NCBI GenBank assembly: GCA_033765305.1 | Contig: JANRID010000072.1 | Coordinates: 1-64,000 of the forward strand | Length of the DNA: 64,000 nt | Direction of reading: 5' to 3' | Source: RDXT01 sp033765305 | Lineage (GTDB): Bacteria; Bacteroidota; Bacteroidia; J057 | In this document: positions 33,357 through 42,247 of the stretch, piece by piece | How the letters are laid out: each line of letters begins with the position of its first letter | Numbering within the stretch: position 1 is the stretch's first letter | Position numbers and translations under genes: made by a program | Notes under the pieces: generated by a model | What the model saw: only the letters and a program-made list of their open reading frames with translations | Database searches by the model: none | Told to the model about the DNA's origin: nothing

Positions 33357-34259
33357 TCAGCTCCAGAGATGTTCGGGATACTCGCCGGCGGCGATGCGGG
33401 CGCGGATGCGGTCCGCTGCGAGCGCCTTGTCTTCCTTGTAGGTGACCCCGAACCAGACCGCGTCCGAGCTGAGCACCCGCACCTGCGCGATGCCTTCCTC
33501 GATTGCCCGGCCCACCACGGAGGGGATGTACAGCTCGGCCTTCAGGTCGTGGCCGTTTTCGCGGATAAATTCGACGAAGTAGCGGCGGCAGAGCTCGAAT
33601 ACGGCCGGCGTGAAGCCCCACATATTCATCGATACGACGGTGCTGGCGGGCAGCACGCGTTCGGTTTCGCCGTCGAGGAATACAATGTCCCCGCTTTCGG
33701 CCCGGCGGATCTTCGTGCGCTCCGTGACCCGGGTCAGCAAGCCCTGGCTGTCGGTTTCGCATTCGCCGCGGGACACATAGCCGAATTCGGAGAGGGTATT
33801 TTCGAGCTGATAGCCGACCATGGAGAAATCCGTGCTGTCGGGGGCTATGCTGCGGAGGTAATCGCCGAGGGTCTGAAAGGCTTCACGGCCGTAGAAATCG
33901 TCGGCATTGATCATGGCGAAGGGCGTATGCACCGCCGGGGCGGCTACCCAGACCGCATGGCCGGTGCCCCAGGGCTTTACGCGCCCCTCGGGCGGCTGCA
34001 CGCCTTCAGGCAGCTGATCCAGCTCCTGATGGACATAGGCAATCTCGATGCGGTCCTGAAATTTCCGGACAAATTCCTGGAATTCGTGCTCAATATCGCG
34101 CCGGATGACGAAAACCACCTTGCCGAAGCCTGCCCGGAGGGCGTCATAGACCGAGTAATCCATGATGGTTTCGCCGCCGGGGCCGAGCTGGTCCAGCTGT
34201 TTGAGGCTGCCGTAGCGGCTGCCCAGTCCGGCAGCCAGAATCAGGAGGGTAGGTTGCAT
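33357..34259 (-). CDS. Sugar-phosphate nucleotidyltransferase
   Basis: A 300-residue NTP-transferase. The N-terminal loop LAAGLGSRYGSLKQLD (about residues 8-23) binds the nucleotide; INADDFYG carries the Mg-binding aspartate, and later SMNMWGFTP and FGVTYKED are conserved in this Bacteroidota subgroup. It should convert a sugar 1-phosphate plus NTP into a nucleotide sugar. Stop and start of the kinase are 5 bp apart, so the pair is an operon. An ATG three codons upstream (34268) is an alternative start. Confidence 0.85.
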   Translation of the reverse strand: MQPTLLILAAGLGSRYGSLKQLDQLGPGGETIMDYSVYDALRAGFGKVVFVIRRDIEHEFQEFVRKFQDRIEIAYVHQELDQLPEGVQPPEGRVKPWGTGHAVWVAAPAVHTPFAMINADDFYGREAFQTLGDYLRSIAPDSTDFSMVGYQLENTLSEFGYVSRGECETDSQGLLTRVTERTKIRRAESGDIVFLDGETERVLPASTVVSMNMWGFTPAVFELCRRYFVEFIRENGHDLKAELYIPSVVGRAIEEGIAQVRVLSSDAVWFGVTYKEDKALAADRIRARIAAGEYPEHLWS

Positions 34260-34411
34260 GTGTGGCATATTTCGCGGGCGAAGGTCCGATGTTTCGGGCA
34301 GGAAGGCAAATGCAATGCATCCGGTTGCCGGATTTTCCTGTAAAACGGGGCCTAAGGCCCGGTCAGCGGGGGGCTTTGGGGGTTGAATGGCCCGGCGCGT
34401 ATACCCGCTGC

Positions 34412-34450
34412 TGCAACAAAATTACCAGCTTTTGCAACACAGTTACCAGC
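34412..34450 (+). promoter_or_regulatory. Direct-repeat operator candidate upstream of susC
   Basis: TGCAACAAAATTACCAGC (34412-34429) and TGCAACACAGTTACCAGC (34433-34450) match at 16 of 18 positions and start 21 bp apart, two helical turns. Direct repeats at this spacing are typical for AraC-type DNA-binding domains, the kind at the end of the PUL regulator. They lie about 87 bp before the susC start. A shorter repeat, TCTGCTACAC, occurs at 34506 and 34521. Confidence 0.55.
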
Positions 34451-34536
34451 AGCGGCCGGGCAGCAGGGGCTATGTTTACCGCATTCAATCTCATCTCATT
34501 CCCACTCTGCTACACCTTAATCTGCTACACTCGAAA

Positions 34537-37500
34537 ATGAAACACACATTACAACACGTCAGGATGCTGCTCGTCCTGACAGGACTGCTGGCGGCGTCCC
34601 TGGCACTGCATGCGCAGACAGTGTCTGTCACTGGAACGGTGCAAAGCGAGCAGAACGAGCCGCTTGCCGGCGTACGTGTCACCGTCAAGGGCAGCGCAAC
34701 TGGCGCTATTACCAATGAGGAAGGGGTCTTCCGCCTGAATGCCGCGCGCGATGCGGTGCTGGTGTTTTCGATCATCGGCTATGAAAAACAGGAAGTTGCC
34801 CTCGATGGACGTGCCCGGCTGGAAATCAGGCTGGTATCCGGCAGCCTCGCCTTAGACGAAGTGGTGGTCATTGGGTACGGGGAGCGGCGCCAGCGGGATC
34901 TTACCGGCTCGATCTCTTCTGTGAACAGCGAAGCGCTGAGCAAAACGGTTGCAATGGCCCCCGAACTGGCCATGCAGGGCCGTTTGGCAGGGGTGTATGT
35001 GTCCACCCCGGGCGGCAGCCCCACTGCCAGGCCGCAGGTGCGCATCCGGGGGGTAAGCACGTTTGGAAATGCGGATCCGCTGTATGTGGTGGACGGCATA
35101 CCCCTGTATGAGCAGTATGGCGGGCTGGATGGCGTAGGCGGTTCGGCGGCTGCGGACCTGCGCGGCACCATCAACATTCTCTCGCTGATCAATCCCAGCG
35201 ATATCGAATCGGTTTCGGTGCTCAAAGACGCCTCGGCGGCGGCTATTTACGGGGTGCGCGCAGCCAATGGCGTGATCCTCATCACGACCCGGCGGGGCAG
35301 AAGCGGGCGCCCGAGGGTAGAGTTCAACGGCAGCTACGGCATCCAGAACGCGCTCAACCGCTTCGAAGTGCTGAATACTGCCGAGTACAAGGAATTTTAC
35401 CTCGAAGCATTCGAGGCGAATCCCGATGCGGTGCAAACCGATCCGTACAAGTCGCTCGATACCATTCCCGTCAATGATTTTTACGACTGGCAGGATTATC
35501 TGATCAACAAAAATGCAGTGGTGCGGGATGCCAGCGTCCGGATCTCGGGCGGAAGCGAGGCCACCACCTATTACCTCTCCATCGGCCAGTCGTATCAGGA
35601 TGCCATTGTCAAAGGGAATGACCTGAACCGCTATTCCTTTGCTGCAAACATCAACAGCCAGGTGTCCAAGTATGTGAAAACGGGCGTCACCTACCGGCTG
35701 ACCTATGCCAAGGCCAATGATGCCGCCTTCTCTACCGGCCAGCCGGCCAATCTCGAACGGATGGCAACCTCGACGCCCTGGCAGCCGATTGAAGATCCGA
35801 ACAATCCTTACGGCTATGCGCCGGTGGCGCGGGTAACCTTCAAGGATAATCCCAATTATGACCCGGACCGCCTGAGCTCGGGCCCGCCCAGGGAAATCGA
35901 TCAGGTGGCGCTGCTTTGGGGGCCCAATACACGGAGCAATCTCTTTGGCATGCAGCGCACCAATACCGCCCAGTATGACTACACCCGCCAGATGGGTACC
36001 GCCTTCGTGCAGTTGGATCCGTTCAAAGGCTTTTCCATCAAGGGCACCCTCAGCGGGGACTATACCTATCAGTGGCGCCACGGGTTCTCGGATGTCAACA
36101 GCTACCTGTTCAACCAGACGCCCGGCAACCCCTTTGCAATCGGAGACGGCACCTCCAAGGGCTCCTACAGCGAACGCCATATCCGGACGCTCAACCTGGT
36201 GCGGGAAATCAGTGCGCAGTACGCACGCCAATTCGGCGGACATAGCCTGGATGTGCTGCTCAACCGCATGGACCAGCGGATTACCTACGAATATATCGGT
36301 GCCACCAACGATCAGATCAACCTGATCGGCGAGCAGTTTATGACCATCCAGGGCTCTCCGAACCGCTACAACAATGTAGGCGGCTTCCGCGACGAGCAGA
36401 CCTTGATCGGGTACCTTGCGCGCCTGAGCTACAATTACAAGTACAAGTATTATCTCGATGCGACCCTGCGCCGGGACGGCAGCTCAAAATTCGCCCCGGA
36501 AAACCGCTGGGGGATTTTTCCCTCCGTGGCGGTGGCCTGGCGGATCAGTGAGGAGGCCTTCCTTCAATCTGTGGGCGTGATCAATGACCTGAAAATCCGG
36601 GCAGGCTATGGCCAGCTCGGCAACCAGGAAACCCGCGCCTTCGCCTTTCTGTCCAGTGTGAGCACAGCGCCCAGCTACGCCTACGGATCGGGCAATGGCA
36701 ATGGGGTAGGCAACGTGAATTTCGGCGCAACCCTTCCGGACTTTCCCAACCGGGACCTCAGCTGGGAGCGGGCCATTACCTACAATATCGGCGCGGATGC
36801 AGTGCTGCTGCGCAACCGGCTGACGGTTACGGTAGAATACTACAACCGCCTGACGGACGGCATCCTGCAGGCTGCCGCCTTGCCAGGCAATGTGGGCAAC
36901 CTGAACCAGCCCGTATTCAACATCGCATCGGTCCGCAACAGCGGGGTCGAAGTGCAGGCCGGCTGGACCCAGCAGATCGGCAGCCTGAACCTCAATGTGT
37001 CGGGCAATGTGACAACGGTCAAAAACCGCGTTGAAAAGCTGTTCCGCGATGAGCCTTTCGGCGGCGAGTATGGCCGGATCGAGGTGGGCATGCCCCTCTT
37101 TTACCTCTGGGGGTATCAGACGGGAGGAATCTTCCAGAACAGCGGGGAAATCGAAATCTGGCGCGCAGGCACGGAAGACCGCATCAACGGCGGCTACCAG
37201 CAGCAGCCGGGCGACATGTATTTCGTAGATGTGAACGGCGATCCGCTGAATCCCGGCGAAGGCCCTGATCCCAATCCCGACAGCGTGATCAACCAGTACG
37301 ACCGTACCTTCATCGGCAACACCATTCCGGGTTTCTACTACGGGTTCAATCTGGGTGCCGAGTGGAAGGGGTTTGATCTGACGGTGTTTTTTCAGGGTGT
37401 GGGGGATGTGGAACAGGTCAATACTGCCCGGATCTCCGGCGAGGGCATGTCCTACAGCAACCTGCCCAACCAGTGGGCCACAGTCCGAGAACGCTGGACC

Positions 37501-37812
37501 CCGCAAAATCCGTCCGAAACCATGCCCCGGGCCATTATCAATGATCCCAATGGCAATACCCGCTTCTCCGACCGCTGGGTGGAAAGCGCCGCCTTCATCC
37601 GCCTGCGCAACGTGACGCTTGGATACACCCTGCCTGCATCTATGCTGGAAGCCATGGGAGGATTTGCCCAGATGGTCCGCATTTACTGCATGGGCAGCAA
37701 CCTGTTTACCATTACCCGGTGGCAGGGCATCGATCCGGAACAGAACAACCGCGATGGCCAGGTGATTCCGCCGGTTCGCGCCATCACCGGCGGTCTTTCC
37801 CTGAGCTTCTGA
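34537..37812 (+). CDS. SusC/RagA-family TonB-linked outer-membrane transporter
   Basis: A 1,091-residue glycan importer. A signal peptide (1-28, ending LHAQ) is followed by a carboxypeptidase-regulatory-like domain (about 30-110), the SusC signature ALDEVVVIGYGERRQRDLTGSIS, a plug (to about 245, with YVVDGIP and NPSDIESVSVLKDASAAAIYG) and a barrel ending in SF. With the SusD lipoprotein it binds and imports oligosaccharides with TonB energy. It is the first gene of the PUL and its ATG follows the candidate operator. GH9, GH31 and a hybrid sensor downstream point to a plant-type glucan. No anti-sigma pair is present, so control by the hybrid sensor is expected. Confidence 0.96.
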   Translation: MKHTLQHVRMLLVLTGLLAASLALHAQTVSVTGTVQSEQNEPLAGVRVTVKGSATGAITNEEGVFRLNAARDAVLVFSIIGYEKQEVALDGRARLEIRLVSGSLALDEVVVIGYGERRQRDLTGSISSVNSEALSKTVAMAPELAMQGRLAGVYVSTPGGSPTARPQVRIRGVSTFGNADPLYVVDGIPLYEQYGGLDGVGGSAAADLRGTINILSLINPSDIESVSVLKDASAAAIYGVRAANGVILITTRRGRSGRPRVEFNGSYGIQNALNRFEVLNTAEYKEFYLEAFEANPDAVQTDPYKSLDTIPVNDFYDWQDYLINKNAVVRDASVRISGGSEATTYYLSIGQSYQDAIVKGNDLNRYSFAANINSQVSKYVKTGVTYRLTYAKANDAAFSTGQPANLERMATSTPWQPIEDPNNPYGYAPVARVTFKDNPNYDPDRLSSGPPREIDQVALLWGPNTRSNLFGMQRTNTAQYDYTRQMGTAFVQLDPFKGFSIKGTLSGDYTYQWRHGFSDVNSYLFNQTPGNPFAIGDGTSKGSYSERHIRTLNLVREISAQYARQFGGHSLDVLLNRMDQRITYEYIGATNDQINLIGEQFMTIQGSPNRYNNVGGFRDEQTLIGYLARLSYNYKYKYYLDATLRRDGSSKFAPENRWGIFPSVAVAWRISEEAFLQSVGVINDLKIRAGYGQLGNQETRAFAFLSSVSTAPSYAYGSGNGNGVGNVNFGATLPDFPNRDLSWERAITYNIGADAVLLRNRLTVTVEYYNRLTDGILQAAALPGNVGNLNQPVFNIASVRNSGVEVQAGWTQQIGSLNLNVSGNVTTVKNRVEKLFRDEPFGGEYGRIEVGMPLFYLWGYQTGGIFQNSGEIEIWRAGTEDRINGGYQQQPGDMYFVDVNGDPLNPGEGPDPNPDSVINQYDRTFIGNTIPGFYYGFNLGAEWKGFDLTVFFQGVGDVEQVNTARISGEGMSYSNLPNQWATVRERWTPQNPSETMPRAIINDPNGNTRFSDRWVESAAFIRLRNVTLGYTLPASMLEAMGGFAQMVRIYCMGSNLFTITRWQGIDPEQNNRDGQVIPPVRAITGGLSLSF

Positions 37813-37844
37813 GTTGCTTCAAAACACCTTCAACAACGGAAATC

Positions 37845-39338
37845 ATGTTCAAGCATACTTCGCTTTTCAAGTATATGCTGGCCTTGCTGCTGACGCTGCT
37901 CACCCAGCAGGCCTGCAAGGATGCGGACTTCCTCGATGTGGAGCCTGCTTTTCTGACCGAAGAGAATTATTTCCTGAACGAGGAAGAATTCGAGCGCTCC
38001 GTCCGCGGCGTCTATGCCAAAATGACGGACTGGTACTGGTTTGGGAACAATTCGCCGCTGAGCCCCATGTGGCAGCTGCCGGGCGATGACCTGACTACCC
38101 TGGGCGATATGCCTCACGAGATATTCGCCACGCTCAACAGCGGCGAAGACCGGCTGAGCCGCTATTACAAATCCACCTACGAGCTCATCAACCGGGCCAA
38201 TGTGGTGCTGGAGAAAAATGCGCCCAGCACAGTGTACAAGGACCTCAGCCTCAAGAACTACCACCGGGGCGAAGCGCTCTTCCTGCGCGGCCTGGCATAT
38301 TACAATCTGTGGAATTTGTTCGGCACATCGCCGCTGGTTACCGAGCGTACCAAGACCATTGAGCAGTCCACATCCCCCGGCACTTCGGGCACCCAGCTGC
38401 TCGATCAGGCTATTTCGGACTTTGCCGAAGCGGCCACGCTGCTGCCCGCAGCCTGGAACGACCTGAACCGGGGCCGCGCCACGAAGAACGCCGCCCTGGG
38501 CTTTCAGGCAAAAGCCCTGGTCTTCAGGGCCTCCTGGAACAATGCCAATGCCGATTACGCCGCAGCGCTCCAGGCGATCGGACAATTGCAGAACCTGTCC
38601 CTCATGGCCAGCTTCGAAGATAATTTCGATCCCAATACCGAAAACAATGCGGAGTCGCTGTTTGAATTCCAGGCCAGCCAGCCCGGTTTCGACAACGTAT
38701 GGCTCCCCAACGACTTCGGCGCGCCCGTCGGTTCGATGTCCGCCTACTGGGGTTTCTATGAAAACCACTGGAGCTTGTTCGGCGCTCCGCCCATCGTGGC
38801 TACGCAGAAGCTGAAGAATGCCTTCGAAACGGAAGACCCGCGCAAGGCCGTGACCATGGATGCCGACGGCAATATCAGGAAATACGTCAGCAAGGACGTG
38901 AAAACCCAGTCGGGGGTGGCTTCGGTAAACAATCCGCGCATCCTGCGCTATGCGGATGTGCTGCTGCTCAAGGCGGAAGCCCTCGTACGCTCCGGCGGAT
39001 CGGTATCCGAGGCGCTTGCGCTGGTGAACCAGGTCCGCGCACGTGCAAGAAACATGGTGCCCGGCGGCCTGGTGCCTGCCGACCGCCCTGCAAGCGCCGA
39101 TGCCGCCCAAGTGATGACTTGGATTATGGAAGAGCGCATGATCGAGCTCGCGGGCGAGGAAAGCCGCTGGTTCGACCTGCGCCGCTGGCACAAAGCCGGG
39201 CTGCTGCTGCTCAATACTGCATTCTTTAATTCGATCAACAGCAAAATCAGCTTCGATCCCGGCACCCACCTGCTGTTTCCCATCCCGAACAACGAGATCG
39301 ATTTGAACCCCAATGTGTCCCAGAACCCAGGCTACTGA
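37845..39338 (+). CDS. SusD/RagB-family surface glycan-binding lipoprotein
   Basis: A 497-residue protein. The signal peptide ends with a lipobox-like QQAC, so Cys24 is the probable lipidated residue; LDVEPAF right after it is typical of SusD. TPR-like helical segments (RGLAYYNLWNLFG around residue 150, and the ADVLLLKAEALVRSG and WIMEERMIELAGEESRWFDLRRW region near the end) fit the family. It caps the SusC barrel and presents the glycan. The start is 32 bp after the susC stop. Ends in NPNVSQNPGY, a usual SusD ending. Confidence 0.95.
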   Translation: MFKHTSLFKYMLALLLTLLTQQACKDADFLDVEPAFLTEENYFLNEEEFERSVRGVYAKMTDWYWFGNNSPLSPMWQLPGDDLTTLGDMPHEIFATLNSGEDRLSRYYKSTYELINRANVVLEKNAPSTVYKDLSLKNYHRGEALFLRGLAYYNLWNLFGTSPLVTERTKTIEQSTSPGTSGTQLLDQAISDFAEAATLLPAAWNDLNRGRATKNAALGFQAKALVFRASWNNANADYAAALQAIGQLQNLSLMASFEDNFDPNTENNAESLFEFQASQPGFDNVWLPNDFGAPVGSMSAYWGFYENHWSLFGAPPIVATQKLKNAFETEDPRKAVTMDADGNIRKYVSKDVKTQSGVASVNNPRILRYADVLLLKAEALVRSGGSVSEALALVNQVRARARNMVPGGLVPADRPASADAAQVMTWIMEERMIELAGEESRWFDLRRWHKAGLLLLNTAFFNSINSKISFDPGTHLLFPIPNNEIDLNPNVSQNPGY

Positions 39339-39402
39339 CCCCTGTGCCTGACCGGCCAGGTGTTTGTCCCTCTGTTAGTAATAGTAGTATTGATTAGAAG
39401 TG

Positions 39403-39449
39403 ATATCCGGTGAGCGGTACTTGCAGGCAAGTATGTGCTTGCCGGATAT
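39403..39449 (+). promoter_or_regulatory. Overlapping inverted repeats between susD and GH9
   Basis: ATATCCGG (39403-39410) mirrors CCGGATAT (39442-39449), while inside it GGCAAG (39426-39431) mirrors CTTGCC (39438-39443). The two right arms share two bases, so they are mutually exclusive foldings. It lies 20 bp before the GH9 start; it could be an attenuator, an mRNA-processing site or a protein-binding dyad. Confidence 0.45.
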
Positions 39450-39468
39450 TATAGTGTTATGCCGCGTT

Positions 39469-42198
39469 ATGAATGCTTTCATGCCGAATTTTCCGCTGCG
39501 CCCCCTGCTGCTCCTGCTTGTCGCATGCTGGGGCGGCAGATCCCTCAAGGGTGCTGAATTGCTTGAATACAAGCTGCTTACGAACCGGATCCTCATGCTG
39601 CATTTCACAGACGGCAGCATCAGCTATCATCGGGCGGGCCAGCCGAGAAGCCAGGAGTCGGTGAGTCTGGACCCGCTCGAGGTGTCCAGAGCCCTGCAGC
39701 CCGGATCCTACCGGATCAGTAGCCCGGACGACCCTGCGTATGCGGCCGCCAGACAGCCGGATGCGGTCAGCCGGAAGACGAAAGGGCAGGCCTTCACCTG
39801 GATCTGCGAAGACTGGGATCCCCAGGCCGGATGCCGGAACCTGCGGACAGACGATCATGTGAAAATGCACTGGATATACCTGGAGCTCCCCGATACCCTG
39901 CAGCCTGGCAAGCACTATCTGCTGATGCTGGACCAGCTCGCGGCTGGCACAGATACCCTGCACATCAGTTTCAGCGCTTCTTATCTGCACCACAGTGAAG
40001 CGCTGCATGTCAATAACGTCGGCTACAGTCCGGAGGCACCCGCCCGGTTTGCGTATCTGTATCATTGGATGGGGTCCGGAGGCGGCCTGGATCTGAGCGC
40101 CTGGAGCGGCCGCCCATTTTACCTGGCAGACAGCGCAGGCAGAACCGTATTTACAGGAACTATCCGGTTCCGGAGGAGCAAAACCAGCGATGAGACCGGC
40201 CAGCCTAACGATACGCCAGAGCAGAATTTCTCCGGCGCCGATGTGTATGAATGCGACTTCAGCGCATGGAAAATGCCCGGCACCTACCGCGTGATGGTGC
40301 CCGGCATAGGATCGTCCTTCCCCTTTCGTCTGGCATCCGACGCATATCTGGAGCCTTTCCACCAGGTGATGAATGGCATCTATCAGCAGCGCAGCGGAAT
40401 CGAGATCGTCTCTCCCTGGGCGGATCAGCAGCGGCCTGCGCCGCATCATCCGGGGCTGACTCCCGGATTTGCCGGAAAGCTGCGCTACAGCTCCCGCCGC
40501 ATGCAGGACTTGCAGGAAATGGATCACAGCGATGCCGACCGCGCGGGCATCGAGGCAGGCTTCAAGGGCCCGATCGATACCTGGGGCTGGTACCAGGATG
40601 CGGGGGACTGGGATGGGTATGTGTCCCATATGAAAGTACCCATTGAACTGATGACCCTGTATGAGCTTGCTCCTCAGCAGTTTCCGGATGGGCAGCTCCG
40701 GCTGCCCGAAGCCTGGAACGGGCTGCCGGATTTGCTGGATGAGGCGCGGTGGCTGCTCCGCTACTTCTGCCGGACCCGCGCAGCCATGCAGGCTGCCGGC
40801 TATGGAAGCGGCGGTGTTGGCGGTGCGCGGGTAGCCGGAGACTGGTTTGGGGGAGATTACGCCCCGGACGGCGTCACATTTGGCTCCTGGCAGGACACCC
40901 TTCGGACCTGGGCCGTGCTGGGCGAGGATGTGTTTACCAGCTTCTGCTACGCGGGCCTGGCCGCGCAGTTTGCCTGGATTCTGCAGTCGGAGGGGCTGGA
41001 GGATCCGGAGCAGATCGACTGGGCGGCAGAATCGCAGACTGCCTGGGCCTGGGCGGAAGCGCATACCCAATCTGCTGATTTCCAAGCGCCGCATGGCCTG
41101 AATGTGTACCAGAACCGTCTCTATGCTGCCGCCGCGCTGTACCGGCTGACCGGCGACAGCGCATATCATGATCAGTTTATCGAAGACATTTCCGAAGCTG
41201 AGGCAGGCGGAGGGCCGATATACAGCGGCAGCGCGATCGAAGAAGCCTGGCGCTACCCCATGTACCTCTATCTGCTGATGCCTGGCTCCCGCCCTGTGCA
41301 CAGACCTACTTTGCAGCAGCTGCAAAGCATCAATGCCCAGTCGGCGCTGAATGTGCTCACTGCGGCCGAGCAGCGGGCATGCCGCTGGGGCGGAAATTAT
41401 TACTTCCCGATGCTGGTCGGCCAGGCGACCACGCCGCTTATTTCTGCGGGGGTGCTGGGCTTCGGCGTAGCCCGGCGCTATGCCCCGGATCTGGCTGCCC
41501 AATGGAAGCGGGCCATCTACACGACGGCGGATTATTTTTTGGGCACCAATCCCCTGAACATGACCTGGATCACCGGGGTAGGAGAACGGTCGCCGGGCGA
41601 GATTTTCTGCCTGGATTCCTGGTACCTCGATCCGGCAGCCTATCCGCGCAGCGGAATCGTGCCGTACGGCCCCTGGCTGGCCAATTCCGAGCCCCGTCCG
41701 CTGGGCCCCTGGGATCCCGATTTCGCCAACAAAACCCTTGCGCCTCCGGTAAGCCAATGGCCGGGCCATGAGCGCTGGTGGAATAGCCGGCCCACTCCGC
41801 TTCAGGCTGAATACACCATTCACCAGAACCTGATCAACGCGGCTGTATGCTACGGCCTGCTTGCAGCAGGGCCCGATGCGCAGCCGGACTGGGAGCCCTA
41901 TGACGAATCGTACGTGTACAAGCCTGACCCTGTTCCGGTTAAATGGCCCGCCCCTGCGCTCGCGCCCCAGCCTTCGCCCGGAGGGGCATTCCGGATTTTG
42001 CTGCCGGAATCCTGGATAGGTACCGGGCTTGCGCTGGAAGTTTGGGATCAGGCGGGCAGAAAAACTGCGATCATCAGCTTTTTGCAAATTACAGCCAGCG
42101 AACAGGAGGTGACGCTGCCGCTGGCTGCGGGCTTGTATTACTACCAGCTGAGATCCGGCACACGAATTTCCACAGGGAAACTGCTCATTGCGCCCTGA
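39469..42198 (+). CDS. GH9 endoglucanase-like enzyme with type IX sorting domain
   Basis: A 909-residue exported glycoside hydrolase. After a signal peptide comes an N-terminal part and CelD-type Ig-like domain (about 190-300, SEALHVNNVGYSPEAPARFAYL), then a GH9 (alpha/alpha)6 domain (about 310-800). The catalytic Asp motif DAGDWDGY (Asp377, Asp380) and the proton donor Glu781 in QAEYTIHQNLINAA are intact. The last 70 residues (LEVWDQAGRK, then LPLAAGLYYYQLRSG) form a type A C-terminal sorting domain for type IX secretion. GH9 enzymes cut beta-1,4-glucans including cellulose and xyloglucan. LLVAC in the signal region resembles a lipobox, but export by type IX fits better. Start chosen at ATG 39469; ATG 39481 is also possible. 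Confidence 0.9.
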   Translation: MNAFMPNFPLRPLLLLLVACWGGRSLKGAELLEYKLLTNRILMLHFTDGSISYHRAGQPRSQESVSLDPLEVSRALQPGSYRISSPDDPAYAAARQPDAVSRKTKGQAFTWICEDWDPQAGCRNLRTDDHVKMHWIYLELPDTLQPGKHYLLMLDQLAAGTDTLHISFSASYLHHSEALHVNNVGYSPEAPARFAYLYHWMGSGGGLDLSAWSGRPFYLADSAGRTVFTGTIRFRRSKTSDETGQPNDTPEQNFSGADVYECDFSAWKMPGTYRVMVPGIGSSFPFRLASDAYLEPFHQVMNGIYQQRSGIEIVSPWADQQRPAPHHPGLTPGFAGKLRYSSRRMQDLQEMDHSDADRAGIEAGFKGPIDTWGWYQDAGDWDGYVSHMKVPIELMTLYELAPQQFPDGQLRLPEAWNGLPDLLDEARWLLRYFCRTRAAMQAAGYGSGGVGGARVAGDWFGGDYAPDGVTFGSWQDTLRTWAVLGEDVFTSFCYAGLAAQFAWILQSEGLEDPEQIDWAAESQTAWAWAEAHTQSADFQAPHGLNVYQNRLYAAAALYRLTGDSAYHDQFIEDISEAEAGGGPIYSGSAIEEAWRYPMYLYLLMPGSRPVHRPTLQQLQSINAQSALNVLTAAEQRACRWGGNYYFPMLVGQATTPLISAGVLGFGVARRYAPDLAAQWKRAIYTTADYFLGTNPLNMTWITGVGERSPGEIFCLDSWYLDPAAYPRSGIVPYGPWLANSEPRPLGPWDPDFANKTLAPPVSQWPGHERWWNSRPTPLQAEYTIHQNLINAAVCYGLLAAGPDAQPDWEPYDESYVYKPDPVPVKWPAPALAPQPSPGGAFRILLPESWIGTGLALEVWDQAGRKTAIISFLQITASEQEVTLPLAAGLYYYQLRSGTRISTGKLLIAP

Positions 42199-42247
42199 TC
42201 TCTTCCGCCTCAGATCGATTACCCCCTCTAATCAGGTTGATGGAATG

